Notes under the pieces: model-generated
Databases searched by the model: none
What the model was told of the DNA's origin: nothing
What the model saw: the letters and a program-made list of their open reading frames with translations, nothing else
Assembly: GCA_025201365.1 (NCBI GenBank)
Contig: JAIXMF010000009.1
Coordinates: 496,001 to 560,000, forward strand
DNA length: 64,000 bases
Reading direction: 5' to 3'
Source of the DNA: Syncephalis plumigaleata
Taxonomy: Eukaryota; Zoopagomycota; Zoopagomycetes; Zoopagales; Piptocephalidaceae
Shown: piece by piece, positions 46,516 to 58,559 of the stretch
How positions within the stretch are numbered: the stretch's first letter is position 1
Layout of the letters: the number at the start of each line of letters is the position of its first letter
Translations under genes and position numbers: made by a program

Positions 46516-49119
46516 CTAGAACCAGTTAACATCAATGGTGACATTTGACTGTATCCAACTCATGGTAAGTGGAAATTGACCCAGTGTTACTGATGTTGTA
46601 ATATTAACATCGACCAGTAGTTGGCCACCCACTGCATCACGTATCAACTTGTATCCGTCAGAGGAAGCCTTAACGGGTAGACGATCCGCTGTAACTTCCT
46701 GTCGTGGTGGTAGCTCAATCGGTGGTGGCAAACCAGTGGTGGCATTGTCACTGAACTTCCACTGATTACCGCCAATTGTTAGATTGTCCTTGATGACGGT
46801 GGCTTCCACCTCCCACAAGGTGATATTAACACCGGGAATGGGATTGTACATTGTAAGGGTAACGGATGGCTTGAATAGAATGTGTATTACAGATCGACGT
46901 AGTAGTGGCTCATCACGTAACCCTGATAGTTGGCCGGTCAATTGTAGTTGCTGTAAAGCAGGTGCTAACGATGGTACACTCGTGGCATTTTGATGACCTT
47001 GTACATGAATGGTCACTTGCTCCTCTAATCATATCAATTATATTAGATTTGATTATTGCTATTACTATTAGTACTGCTGACTTACGTGTTAAATAGTCTG
47101 TAAAGAATCGTGCTAATACTTGCCGTTCTAGTTCCGTTTGAGGCAGAGCTATCCTACCCTGAGCTGCTAGTGTAGTGTTACCAGGTGTTAAATCCACCAT
47201 GGATGTCACTACTTCACCGATAGTGGTGTTGGCTTGTGGGCCGAATGCCAATCGCATCCATGGAAATCGACACCGGATAGACGTAGGATTGATCATAACG
47301 ACTGTCATGCCTAGAGTGAGCATGTCCTTGGTGCCTTCCTCGATACTTAATTGCAATATGGAGAGTGGCGAATTACGAAATCCGTTCATTCCAACAAGTC
47401 GATTGGTAAGCTTGATTGGCAGTGCCGATATCGTAAGAGCACCCACAGCTGTACTCATGCCTACGGTACTTGATCCAACAAGCGTCATATTCACCGCGGG
47501 TTGTAGTAGCATTGCCGTCATGAACATCTCAAACTGTTTGGTCTTGTTGGGCAGTGCATCAAGCTGGTTGTTGGATATGTTGAATGCAAGCAAAGTGGTG
47601 GTTTCGTTGACTTTCCGACTATCCACTCTAGTAGGTGGTACGTGTAGATGTGCAAATAACTGGTGTTGTCGCTTGAAATCAACATCAAGTCCTAGCTGGT
47701 TGATTTGTAACGGGAATCCAAACGGCAATTTGTTTAATGGCACGATCACTTGACCATGCATTCGTGGATGGTAAGCGTATGGCAGTTGCGTAAAATCCAG
47801 ATCTAAATCCATTCTTGATATCTCTTTAATCATATCGTTGCTCTTCGATCCAGGCAATCCAGGCACCGTGGCCCGTAGGGTTAATCGACGCAAGGCTTCA
47901 TCAAGCCAAATCACCTTTCCATCAGTGGCGCTACCTAGGCCGCGTACATCCACCGTAGTTTTATTGCCGGACATGTAGGACGACATGAATCGACTCATTT
48001 CCGTGATATTACCACCTGATTGTGGTAACATACGACCCGTAAAAGTTACGCGATTATCGCCGGGATACAATGACCATGACTGAGTGGTTAGTTCTGCCAA
48101 TTGCATACTACGATAGAAGGTGGCCAGCGTTAATGCAGGCATGTGCAATGTTGTACGAGCTGGATTGCCGATGTTCATCAGTACAGTCATTTCAATGCCA
48201 CCACGAGGATCATTACGTGGTAGATCCAAATGTTCAATGTTCATCTTCTTTAATCCATTCAGTCCTGTAGATATATATATATATACATAAAGTTGCTTAC
48301 CTATTAATTACACGTATTTTACCATTGAATTACTATACTCACCTTCTATTAAGATGGTTTTCTTAAAGAGTAAATTAGACACTCGTATGCCATGGGTCAA
48401 TAGGTCGATAGTACCCCTTAGATGAAGGGGCACCTGCTTATACTCCAGTATCGCTTGTGATAACTCACCCATACGCTTATGGTCGATTACATGAAGTGTA
48501 CTATTCAACTTGACCTTTGCAGTACCGCTACCGTCTAACTCAATTGCCGGCACTGACATATTGCCGATTACCTGATTATCCGTATTATCCGTTACTATTT
48601 GCATAACGGTAGCGTCGATTTTCCCTGTATACCAATAGCCGACCGCTGTGGTAGTCACGGACATTTGTCCAATAAAACGCAAACTACCATTGGACATTTC
48701 GCTCATATCAAGTTCGTCCATTCGGATTTCCGCCACATTAATGGATCGTTGTGCCACACTCGGTATTAGCAGAGTAACAATTAGTGTGCTGCACAACACG
48801 AATAGCAAGAGTACAAGGAGTACAAGTAGGATGTACGAATGTAGAACATCCACCGTTGCATACCAGACATTGGTATTTCACCTGGCTGTTCTCCTTCTTC
48901 CTCGTCTGTTGCTTCATCCTGCCAGGATACCTTTTTACGCGGCACGCTCGACGGTAATAGAGCGTCACGTTCAGTGGCAGCACTATCCGTTGAGCCATAT
49001 TCAACTGGCTTGTCCTCTAGAATGGCATCCTTGTCAAGGGTGCTATTATCTCCATTACTGGCATTGCTACTACGCTCATTATGCGACTCGGGCAGTAACG
49101 GGTCTGTTTCGTTATTCAT
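46516..49119 (-). CDS. TAG1: Tag1-like vacuolar membrane protein (DUF3712)
   Basis: Yeast Tag1 is a vacuolar membrane protein needed to end autophagy. The ATG at 49119 starts an acidic cytosolic tail with two acidic dileucine motifs (ETDPLL, ERDALL) that fit AP-3 sorting to the vacuole. One transmembrane span follows (LHSYILLVLLVLLLFVLCST), then a large lumenal part rich in N-glycosylation sites and beta repeats (LEHLDLPRNDPRGG-like LEA/DUF3712 units, HGIRVSNLLFKKTILIEG). Two introns are seen, near 48245-48340 and 47026-47085. One frame break lies just before the membrane span, about 48870, in a G-G pair; the rest reads through. The family is placed by architecture and DUF3712-like repeats. 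Confidence 0.75.
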
Positions 49120-49505
49120 GTCGAGTAATGATGCTTAATTTCAAGTAGGAGTAACTATATGAACGAGTGAAATGAATAAAACAAATGGAATTTACAAGGA
49201 GGGAGAGAAATAAATATGCTCTACTCAATAACACTGACGTAATAATTCGACAGCGTCAAGGATCTCAATAGCGTTTCTATTATGATGCGAGAGAAACTAA
49301 TGACATCATTCATTAATAATTAGTTCCATCATTGATGGCACACACTTATGGCAAGTTTTGCAGCAAAGAAAGGTAATCTAAATCCATTATGCATCATAGA
49401 CATTTGTCTACAAACTGGCAAGTTTCCATTATTTTGCTTATTATTAAGGACTAACCTCGTTCCTCTTCATATCTAAGCATACCCGAGTATTTTTTATTTA
49501 GTTAA
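49120..49505. other. Spacer between TAG1 and GPI18
   Basis: About 386 bp, AT-rich, holding the TAG1 promoter and the GPI18 3' UTR. Nothing else is seen. Confidence 0.35.
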
Positions 49506-51621
49506 CTAGGCAGGCGGGAAAAAGTTACTAAATAGAACGACGCCACATAGACCATAGCCTACGAAATACATTAATAGAGCACGAGATAGAAATGTGGATT
49601 TCTGCCAATGATGATACATAACATGATGCTCGTTCAATGCTGCACCATTATTAGCTGTGTCAGGTGCTGTTAAGGAGGAAGTGGAAGAAGGAGTAGTATG
49701 ATGAAGTGATGGACTGCCCAATTCCAGACAAATATGTGCGGCATACCAGAATACAGTGGGCATTGAAGAGAAGAAACGAGTGATCACTTGCACGTGCATA
49801 CTAGTGAATCCATACAATAGCAGTATAACCCATAAATAAATAAATGGCAAGGCTTTGGATGAAAAGTAGAGATTGCTACGTGCTAGATGATTAGCCATTG
49901 ATTCGGGAAGCATGCCATCCACTACGGATGCCTCCATAACAGTAGGTTGCAACGGCAATGATGTACTAGATGATTCTCGACTAGTTGTTATACGTTGGCG
50001 TGTTGTTGTTGTTTGCGATGAACGAATAGTGGCATCATCGGATGAATGTGCGTCTTTCTTCTCTTGCTCATTAAGTGATTTATCTAATTCATAATTATAT
50101 TAGCTTCATGCCTTGTTAATAACAAATAAAATAGCAAAGCTCATTTACCATTTGACGTGTAAACTCCTAGACTAGCTATCCTTATCGGATCATGCATTGC
50201 ATAGGCAGCAATACCAGCAGCTGACAATACAAGCATAGGAAGAGCAAGTGCAAAATTAGGCAATTGCTTTAGTTCAAAATAGCGTAGAAATCCACAATTC
50301 CTATTATATATATACACATATAAGTGTAAGTCATTAGTATGAATGCTAAAATCAAGATAGTGCATCGCTTACCAATACTCCATTTGGACAAATGAATAAA
50401 GTAGCGGAATACGTTCATGACACCATGGACGTATATTGTCACCTTGACAGTATTGTTGATAGCCATACCATTGGAAACTTGCCATGCCACCGATAACAAT
50501 GGCAGATAGTAGGAATGCTCTGATACACCGAATAAATAGATTCTAAATTGTGTGGATGAGCTAGAGTATATGGATAGGTATTATTATTATTTATACTACT
50601 AATCTAACACGTACTCTCGTTCCTACTAGTTTGGTTTGTCGAATCAAGAGCTCATACACAAAGAAGCCCGCATGAACAATGCCATTGGATCTGGCCAAGG
50701 AGCTTAGACACCATACGATGGCAGCTGACCATAGTTGACCATGAGCAAATAACTCCATACCAGTAAAGCTAAGTAGCGCGAATGTACTTTCGGTATAGCT
50801 ACACCACCACAACCGTTGAGATGTAAGTAAAACAATATTGTTAGATTTTACTTCTCTATCTATCTCTGACTTACATTGATGACATGAACATTGCCGAGGG
50901 AGTTAGACAAAATAGTGCACCGCTAAGAAATGCATACCGACGATCATTGAATATAGCCAGTGTAAGCCTAGTCGATATGCATTAGAGGATTGTATTGCGA
51001 TCGATCCTCGTTAAATTGTACTTACCGATACAACGAGCAAGCAGCTAAAATAAATGCTATATTTGAGATAGCGATACCGGATATCAATAATACCATACGA
51101 TGACTAAGAACGTGATGTAATGGCGATAGCACTATTATATAATGTTAATAATGAAAAATGTAATGTGGCACAGATATCTACTGACCTGTAGCAGCGACTA
51201 GTCGCATTAGAAAAGGGAGTAAAGGAAAGAATGCATGTTCTTGTTCGAATAAATAGCCTTCCTCGGCAATATGCAGAAAGTAGAATGCATCCCATCGTAA
51301 ATAGATCGATGCAAATGGTCGAAGCCATGGTTCTAGTAGTTTCACTGAGCCATTACCATCATTATCAAGTATTGTTGTTGTTGTTGTTGTTGTTGCTGCG
51401 GTTGGATTGAGAACCGTGTCCACCGATGCATCATAGTCGCTAATATATCGATGCGACGCTAGAGCCAACGAGAACACTGCCAATCTCGAGGCAATAGCTA
51501 GACGTAGTAGCGTACGTAGTGGCCTATTTAATGGTGTCCATGTACCACTAGATATTGTAGGTGACTGTTCCAGTTTCTTATTCAATATTTTGTTGCTTCG
51601 GTTGTCAAACACAACTGTCAT
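49506..51621 (-). CDS. GPI18: GPI mannosyltransferase 2 (PIG-V/Gpi18)
   Basis: Adds the second mannose to the GPI anchor precursor on the lumenal side of the ER. The ATG at 51621 (MTVVFDNRSNK) is followed by LLRLAIASRLAVFSLALASH and a T-run loop. The PIG-V signature is present: YLRWDAFYFLHIAEEGYLFE then HAFFPLLPFLMR. Further hydrophobic spans are spread over six or so exons (LISGIAISNIAFILAACSLY, ALFCLTPSAMFMSSM, SLSSLARSNGIVHAGFFVYE). The C-terminal part contains a disordered S/T insert followed by PFIYLWVILLLYG and ALLMYFVGYGLCGVVLFSNF. The gene reads through without a break. Some exon edges in the middle are approximate. Confidence 0.9.
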
Positions 51622-52160
51622 CTTAGGAGTAACGTAACCGCAAACCGATTGCAATAATAGACAATAACTATGGAATTACCGCTCATTCATAGAGCAGAAT
51701 AGGATAGACTAATAGAAATAACCGGTAAGTGATAGCAGCAGCAGCAGTAATAGTAGTAGTAGTTAGAGTCTACAAACGAATACACTAGTATTGCTAGAGG
51801 AAAGTAAAGGGAAGAGGAACGCGAACCAACCTTATTATTATCGCCTCTCAATATCGATTTAGTTGTAGCCAAGGAAAAACCCAGTAAGCAGCTCACTCAC
51901 ACATCCACACACAATAACTCAAAACTCAAACACAGACAGATAGACAAACCTTTACTGTATTATTTGTTTGCTTCTAATACACACGGCAAATACTACAAGG
52001 TTGTTCCAACCAGTTAACATTCCATTACAAATTCTACACATCTATAAGTCCATTTAATTAATGATGCTAACAAAGTGCAAAGTTATTTATTAATAAAGAA
52101 CAAAAGTTAAAGACTAACAATGTTAATCGGTTGGAGAAGCTTTGTATTCTAACACGATAT
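51622..52160. other. Spacer with short MITE
   Basis: Upstream region of GPI18 and 3' flank of FYV7, with a CAG/AGT-type simple repeat near 51735-51765 and the MITE at 52003-52137 ending only 24 bp from the FYV7 stop codon. Confidence 0.4.
52003..52137. mobile_element. MITE-like element, copy c (shortest complete copy)
   Basis: About 130 bp with terminal inverted repeats: left TTCCAACCAGTTAACATT, right AATGTTAATCGGTTGGAGA. Fourteen of 16 core positions match when one end is reversed. The inside is AT-rich. It is the clearest member of the family and best defines its ends. Confidence 0.65.
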
Positions 52161-53024
52161 TTAGTTGGATTTACTCTCCATCTTTAGTTGATCTAGCATA
52201 TTTGCAATGCGTCCCGCCATAGCAGGCTGCCCTTTGCGTGTTTTCGTCATCATTCGTTTCCTTGTTACTTCGCGTTGTTTCTTCTTAGCAGCAATCTCTT
52301 TCTCTCTTTGTTCTCGCTGTAATTGCTCATTCTATTCATCATTAAATACATTTAGTCGTTGCAATATGATCAATGTCGTGCATAATTGCATATATGTTAC
52401 CTGACGAATCTCCTCCAGTTTCCGCTGTTGCTCCTCCATGATTTGCTGAGCACGACGCAGTGGATTAGGCTTTGCTACTCTATTGTCATAATAAAAGAAA
52501 TGTCCTAGTCAGTCATTATTACATTGACACGTAGAGATCGACTCACCGTTGACGTTTTCCTTTCGATGCCACATCATCATTACTTGCTTTAGTGGCATTA
52601 TCCCTACTAATATTATCCGCAGATGATTCCTCGGTATCTTTTGTATCTTCCTTATGCCTTTTATTCTGCATCTTTTGCTCTTCATCTACTTGAGCAAATA
52701 TCTAAATAGTATTCGAGTTAGCGGTACTCGTGTTTATCCTATTATTATCACTACAGACAACTTACCTCTTTGTAGAATTCTGGCGTGTCATCTTCATACT
52801 GCTTTAACACTCGAGTATACCTTTTCTTCACCGCTGCTTTATGTAGTATTTGTGCTTGTTTTCGCTCAGCTATTCATATATATTAGTTGCTATTGTTATT
52901 ATTATCCCGCCTACTAGCTAGTACTTACCTTTACCGCGATAGGTTTTCCCTGTTCTATCCCAATGACCAGCTCGCACGTCACCGCCACGTTTTTCTGACC
53001 AAATTGTTGTCGTTCTGGTGGCAT
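52161..53024 (-). CDS. FYV7: rRNA-processing protein Fyv7-like (CCDC59/TAP26 family)
   Basis: Fyv7 is a small nucleolar protein needed for 18S rRNA maturation. The protein is highly charged and mostly helical: GGDVRAGHWDRTGKTYRGK, then AERKQAQILHKAAVKKRYTR, YEDDTPEFYKEI, an acidic linker, and the C-terminal RKRMMTKTRKGQPAMAGRIA followed by NMLDQLKM. The last motif corresponds to the RTxxGQPxMxxxIxxLLxKI signature of the family. Four introns. The start MPPERQQFGQK at 53024 is in a different frame from GGDVRAGH by one base at an A run (about 52995); one more A would give QKKRGGDV. It diverges from VFA1 with 157 bp between starts. Confidence 0.75.
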
Positions 53025-53181
53025 TGCAAGTTGATGAATTACAACAAATGAGAAAATAAAGAAAAAAATAAATATTTGCTTTGGTCAACATCCATTTTCT
53101 GTGATTGATCATACTCACATTTGTGAGGTGATTGAAATAAACTGTGTTTTTCATTTACTGTTGTCGCTACTTCATAACAAT

Positions 53182-53682
53182 ATGTCACTATTAGTCAATG
53201 AATACATTGCGCGTACGGCAAAGAATGAAGCTACTTGCTTTATTTGCCATCGTATCACCACCACTGTCCTTACCTCTATGAAGTCTAAACCTGTAGACTG
53301 GTTCTATTGCTGTGTTAGTCACTTGAAAGACCCGGGGTTTTGCAAAGAAAGCGTATTGACATCAAATGTCGCAGACTTACCAGTAAGCAACAACAACAAC
53401 AATAATAAGGAAAAGGAATCCAATGCTATAGAGGCTGGATTAAAAAGTCCCGATAGTACTAGTTCAAGGAATACGAATGAGCAAAGTAAAAGCACTCAAG
53501 AAAGCAGCGTAACATCTGATGTTAGCAACAATGATAATAGCCCAGCATTACCAAGTGTATACATACTACATCGTAATATATTTTATCTAAGAGAAAGCAG
53601 ACTAGCAGCGCGTCAAAAGGCCATCAACGCGCAAAGCAGTCTAGCACAATTACCTAGTGTTCCAACACAACGAGGACCATAA
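53182..53682 (+). CDS. VFA1: Vps4-associated protein 1 (Vfa1)
   Basis: Vfa1 binds the AAA ATPase Vps4 and affects ESCRT-III disassembly at endosomes. The intronless frame from the ATG at 53182 encodes 166 residues. The N-terminal zinc-binding domain is typical: MSLLVNEYIARTAKNEATCF with CFICHRITTTVL (CxxC) and WFYCCVSHLKDPGFC (second Cys/His pair). A disordered Asn/Ser-rich linker follows, then a C-terminal helix (FYLRESRLAARQKAINAQSS) in the position of the Vps4-binding helix. Length is close to the yeast protein. Confidence 0.85.
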   Translation: MSLLVNEYIARTAKNEATCFICHRITTTVLTSMKSKPVDWFYCCVSHLKDPGFCKESVLTSNVADLPVSNNNNNNKEKESNAIEAGLKSPDSTSSRNTNEQSKSTQESSVTSDVSNNDNSPALPSVYILHRNIFYLRESRLAARQKAINAQSSLAQLPSVPTQRGP

Positions 53683-53805
53683 TACATACAATCATTCATT
53701 CATGTTTCGTGTGATGTGATAGATTGCTTTAATAAACTCGATTTTTATTATTCCATTTACCTAACTGTCTTTCCTGTTTACTGTTCGCGTTTAATACGTT
53801 AAATA

Positions 53806-55603
53806 ATGTCTTCACGGCCACCACCTAAGAGTTCCGGGACAGATCGTCCTAGAGTAGCGCGATACTGGCCAGGAAGAGCACCGAATGCTCAACCGGAAGA
53901 ATCAACAGAATCAGAATCAGAATCAGAATCAGAGAATTCGAACGATGAGGAAGCAGTTGCAGTTAGTCGGCGTCCTATAGGACAGAATATTAAAGTTGAG
54001 GTTCATGCAATAGAAGCAAAGTCAATTGCCGCCAGTGAAGATCGGGCTCACTTGGTGCGTGCACGTCGTCGTCAACAGCAGCAAGAAGAAGAGGAGGAAG
54101 AGGATGAAGGAGATAAAGGTAATCGTGTATTTTGATATTAATGAAACTATTGTATTTATATTGTATTTGATAATAATGATGATGATAATAGCTAAAGTGG
54201 TCAAGAAAGAAGTGGAGGAGGAGGAGGAGGGATTATCTGAAGGTGAGGACGATGAAGCAGCTCAAGCACGTCGACGTCAATTATTACGACAGCGTCTACT
54301 ACAACGACGACGAGAAGAACAGCAGCAACAACAAATGCAAAATGAAATAGAAGAAAAGGAAGAAGAAGAAATAGACGAAGAGGAAGCTAAACATGAAGAA
54401 GGAGAAGAAGTAAGTTGATAGAATGTAGATTATTCCAGCGAGAGTAGTTGCTAATATTGTTGTTACTGTTGTTGTTTTCTAACAAAGAGTGAATACACAA
54501 CCGAGTATGAAACTGATGAAGAGAGCGAAGAAGATAAAGCAGTATTGTTAAAACCAGTATTTATACCAAAGTAATGGGTCATCCTAGCAATAGTATTGCT
54601 TAATAGCTAATTCATTCATTATTAGATCAAAGAGGCAAACAATTGCGGAGAAGGAACAGTTGGCCCAGGAGATGGCCGAAGCTGAAGCGAAACGGGAACA
54701 GGAACGGGAAGAGCGTCACAAAGCTGCACATCAAATGGTGGCCAATATAATTAAACGAGAGATTGAAGGTAATTAAGCATGAATATTTGATGATATGCAT
54801 ATATCCGTGTATTAGCATTAATGCTGAACACAAAACATTGCTGTCGAGTGTAGCACCCGAGAAAGAAACGAATAAGCTTGATGATGTGGACGATACCGAT
54901 GGATTAGACCCGCAATCTGAATTAGAAGCGTGGAAGTTACGTGAGTTGAAGCGTATACAGCGTGATCGTGAAGAACAAATCAGGCAAGTAGGCAGTGTAA
55001 TACGATGATCTATCTACTAAATGGATCCATACATGTAGACGTGAAGAGGAGATGAAAGAGATAGAACGACGTCGAACCATGACAGATGCAGAGATATTAC
55101 GTGAAGATGCAGAGAAACTAAAGGCGGAACGAGAGAAGAAGAAAAATCATCAGTTTACATTTTTACAGAAATACTACCATAAGGCGCCTTCTATCAGGTG
55201 ATTATCATCATAAGCAGTTCTACGATTACTACATGATACATCATTTGGTGCTAATGTAACGATCGACCACTGTCATTTATAGGAGGAGGGTGGTAAAATA
55301 ATGGAACGCGACTATACGGCACCCACGCAAGATATGCCAATGTCGAATTGTTGCCTGAAGTGATGCAAGTACGCGATTTTGGTAAACGTAGTCAAACCAA
55401 GTGGAAACATTTAGCCGCGGAAGATACATCAAGTGTAAGTATTTTTCTTTCTACTTTGCATAGTTATAACTAATGGCACTATAATGAATTAGCGTGATGC
55501 GGGTTGGTTCCAAAAAAGCGATACAAATCAACGAATGCAAAAGCGGATGGGTGGCCTGAAGGGAACGACCGATTATCCAACTGGCAAGAAACGACGTACA
55601 TAG
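53806..55603 (+). CDS. MFAP1: Spliceosome protein MFAP1
   Basis: MFAP1 is a B-complex spliceosome factor that contacts Prp38 and Brr2. The ATG at 53806 begins [22 protein letters not shown] is the conserved N-terminal motif. Long acidic and basic helical runs follow, then KREEERKAAHQMV-like helices, [38 protein letters not shown], and the strongly conserved C-terminal part: [53 protein letters not shown] and a KKRRT end. Seven or so introns. Two one-base breaks (about 55190 in GG, about 55335 in CC) lie in the most conserved part and are best explained as sequence error. It converges on the Nudix gene with 54 bp between stops. Confidence 0.9.
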
Positions 55604-55657
55604 CATTTGCCTTCGTTTATAGATTCAAAGTATTACATGTATTAAACTATAAACCGT

Positions 55658-56686
55658 TTATTGTGTCATTGATAACATGTTGTCTGAAGATCCGAGTAAT
55701 GCTATTACATCAGCAAACATTTGTAGACGAGCATCTACGGCCATATCCGCATCAATATAGCCTGAATAAGCATGTTGATTAGTATGGATGTCATATCATT
55801 GTATTATCATTGTCATTGACTAATTACCTTGAAGTACTTTTGATAAATTGTTTAACGGTATAGTTACCACTTCAATGTCCTCACCACTATCTGGTGTAGC
55901 AGCAGGGTGTTGATTTTCAGGTCGTGTAGCATCAACATCCATGTAGACGAATTGTAGATTGGCACCGCTAAACCGGGATCACTATGCACGACAGGCGAGG
56001 CACGGACGACACGACCAACAAAGCCGGTCTCCTCTTTTAACTCACGTATGGCCGTTTGCTCGGCTGATTCCGATGGATCCAACAAACCTATTGACAATGG
56101 AATATATATATATGTGGTCAATTATTCGTATATACATTATTGTCATTGGCAGTGTTACAAACCAGCAGGAAATTCGACGCATATCTTGCCAACAGGTGGA
56201 CGGAATTGACGCACCAATACAAGATGTCGTTCCGTCGGCGTGCGTAAGATAGGTACAATAAGTGCCGCTTTATCCATCAGGTTAGTAATGTATATCGAGC
56301 TGAATACTAACGTAGCTATCATGAACACCTACCATCACACGCTCCCGTACGAGTTTTACGATTGGCACACTCCCATAGCTAATAACATGGTGGAATACGA
56401 GATATGAATAAGCAGTCTATCTATGAATACATATATCCGAGTATGAATATACTGGTCAAATAGCACTTACACGTTCCTTGCCATGACCATCACGATAAAC
56501 TAGACGTTGTAGGCAAATCCACTTTGCATCAGCATCACTAAGCGATTCACTACGTAGTACTTGAGCCTTTTGCGACATGGTGCGTAAAGAAATATACTGT
56601 AACCGAGTAAAACAAGGTAAGGTGGCGTGTCGTTGCAAGTTACTACACTTTAAAGGAACAAGTAAAGAACGTAAGGATAAAACCAT
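55658..56686 (-). CDS. YSA1: ADP-ribose/ADP-sugar pyrophosphatase (Nudix, YSA1/NUDT5-like)
   Basis: Hydrolyses ADP-ribose and related sugars. The Nudix box GX5EX7REUXEEXGU is exact: GLLDPSESAEQTAIRELKEE then TGF. Upstream are VLVRQFRPPVGKICVEFPAG and downstream ASPVVHSDPGL, as in NUDT5. The last exon encodes GYIDADMAVDARLQMFADVI and ends MTQ. Two in-frame ATGs matter: 56686 gives a basic, Leu/Ser-rich leader (MVLSLRSLLVPLKCSN) that looks like a mitochondrial presequence; 56578 (MSQKAQVLRSE) gives the usual cytosolic start. An ATG at 56719 also exists. One base is missing near 55975 (SDPGL to GANLQFVYMDVD). About five introns. Confidence 0.88.
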
Positions 56687-56853
56687 TTCTGACACTTTAT
56701 GACGTTTGTAGTCAAACATGCATTATAAAAATAACCAATACAGTAATAGAGAAAGATAAGGAGATAAAGAGTTGGTATCAGTTTATTCAATAGTTACTGA
56801 CGGAATATCTCGTTCAGTATTCGTTTAGAAACCACTATTACTGTTACGATTAT

Positions 56854-57207
56854 TTAATCTTGGTTTCTGTAAATAGCACGTGTTTACGCACTAGAACACA
56901 AAGCAAGCTTGTTAATATATAGTTATTGATACACTGACCAGTATGATACTTGCCTACTGGATCATACTTCATCATGGATAATTTAGGAGAGAGACGTGGA
57001 CGAGAGCGTGCATAAAATGCGCCTGTTCCCGCAGTACTGAGTAGTTTGACGAGAATTACGCTAAATAACATGTTAATAAGCTTTAGATCTAACTTTTACT
57101 AGTTTTCGCAATTACCGTGCTTTTGCTTTCTTGGCCACTGTTCATGATAGAGGAATAACAGGTTATTATTAGTAGGAATACGCGCAATTCATAGACAATT
57201 ACTTACT
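56854..57207 (-). CDS. MRPL33: Mitochondrial ribosomal protein bL33m
   Basis: A 56-residue large-subunit mitoribosomal protein. Coding exons: A of the ATG at 57207, then 57116-57137, 56954-57060 and 56854-56890. The joined protein starts MAKKAKARVILVKLLSTAGT and continues GAFYARSRPRLSPKLSMMKY, DPVVRKHVLFTETKIK, matching the bL33 family end to end. Two oddities: an intron splits the start codon (A|TG, donor GTAAGT at 57206), and the last intron (56891-56953) has a GC donor (GCAAGT) with a normal AG acceptor. It diverges from SPF27 across 145 bp. Confidence 0.88.
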
Positions 57208-57352
57208 TGCTAGTGTTCTGATCAACGACAAATAAGACAATCTGACAAAAGAGAAAAGTGAATCGTGTTGTCCTTTTTTTAATTCCAACACGCTTATTTC
57301 TATTTACTTCACTTCACTTCACTTTTCATTCATTTCCAGTAGTTTGTTAACC

Positions 57353-58423
57353 ATGAGTCATATGGAAATAGCTAGCAATAATGCTGACACAGCAACTAAT
57401 GAAGTGCTCATAGATGCGTTACCATGCAAGTATTCTTATTGGTGTACGATATTATGGAATGGTATTAACGCTTGATTATAAATAGATGTGGATCGTCAGT
57501 TGGACGAAGAAGGTAGGCGCATATTGGTGGAGGAATACGCGTATCTTTCTAATACTATAAACATATTCGTTTTCTTGTATTCAAAGGTGTACGTGATAGT
57601 GTAGAAAAGCTTATCGAGCAGGAAATGAAGACATTCGAGTTTCAAGAACGGAATCGACTACCTACCCTTTCCACCGATGTATTAGTAAGGATATGGATGC
57701 GTATGTAGCGTGAACACCCGTATATGCTAATGAACGATTATCTCTACTATTTGATGGAATAGACACCGTCTAAGGATGATGCAGTATGGAAAACGACATT
57801 GGAGCATATGAAGGATGGCAAGGAGAAATTGAACGCGTTAGATATGTCACGCTATCGTATGCCAACAACCCTTGAAGATGATGCCGATTTGGAGGCGTGG
57901 CAAGAACTGTGTCAGTCAACAGAGGCACAGTTGCAGCATCAGAATTTACGGTAATTGAACGAGAACAACTTGAGTAACAATTAACAACGAATACTGATGA
58001 TCATATTATATGCGCTAGATTGTGTAATCTTGAGCTATTGCAAAAGTTCGGTAATAATGCATGGCGTTTACATAATTATCAGGTTGAAGGTCAGGCTGAA
58101 CTGATTAAACGAGAACTTGAAGCGGAAAAGAATAAGGTGGTCGAATGCAATCAAGCACGTAAGGCCATGCAGGCAAGTATATGAATTGATGATTGCAGCA
58201 AGCGAGTAGATTGATTGCAGTTTCGCTAACTTGTCATAACGTAAAGTTGGAAGCAGGTGACAAGTTACGTAAGCTTGAGGAACGATGGCAATCACTTATT
58301 GGACAGAATGCTCATTTGGAAGTGGCGTGTGCTGCACTAGAGAAAGAGATTAATGACTGGAAAGTGTATAAGACCAGTTTGACTAGTTATGAACAGCAAC
58401 AACAACAACAACAACAACAATAG
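57353..58423 (+). CDS. SPF27: Pre-mRNA splicing factor SPF27 (BCAS2 family)
   Basis: SPF27/BCAS2 is a core member of the Prp19 (NTC) complex. The ATG at 57353 gives MSHMEIASNN; LIDALPYVDRQLDEEGVRDS is the family N-terminal motif, rebuilt across two introns. The body is helical (DSVEKLIEQEMKTFEFQERN, LDMSRYRMPTTLEDDADLEA) and ends in a coiled coil (FGNNAWRLHNYQVEGQAELI, CAALEKEINDWKVYKTSL) followed by nine glutamines before the stop. The first intron, after CCA-T at about 57426, has a GC donor (GCAAGT) and AG acceptor. About six introns; no frame break. The Q9 tail is a likely length-variable site. Confidence 0.9.
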
Positions 58424-58559
58424 CAACCATAGGAGATGACCGATATTATCATTATTAGGATGTCATTGCTAAGGAAAGAATGCTATCTTGACAAAACAAT
58501 ACAAGTATATTTTATGTAAATGACATTAATGTCGTGGTCATTATTACAAATAAAGAAAA

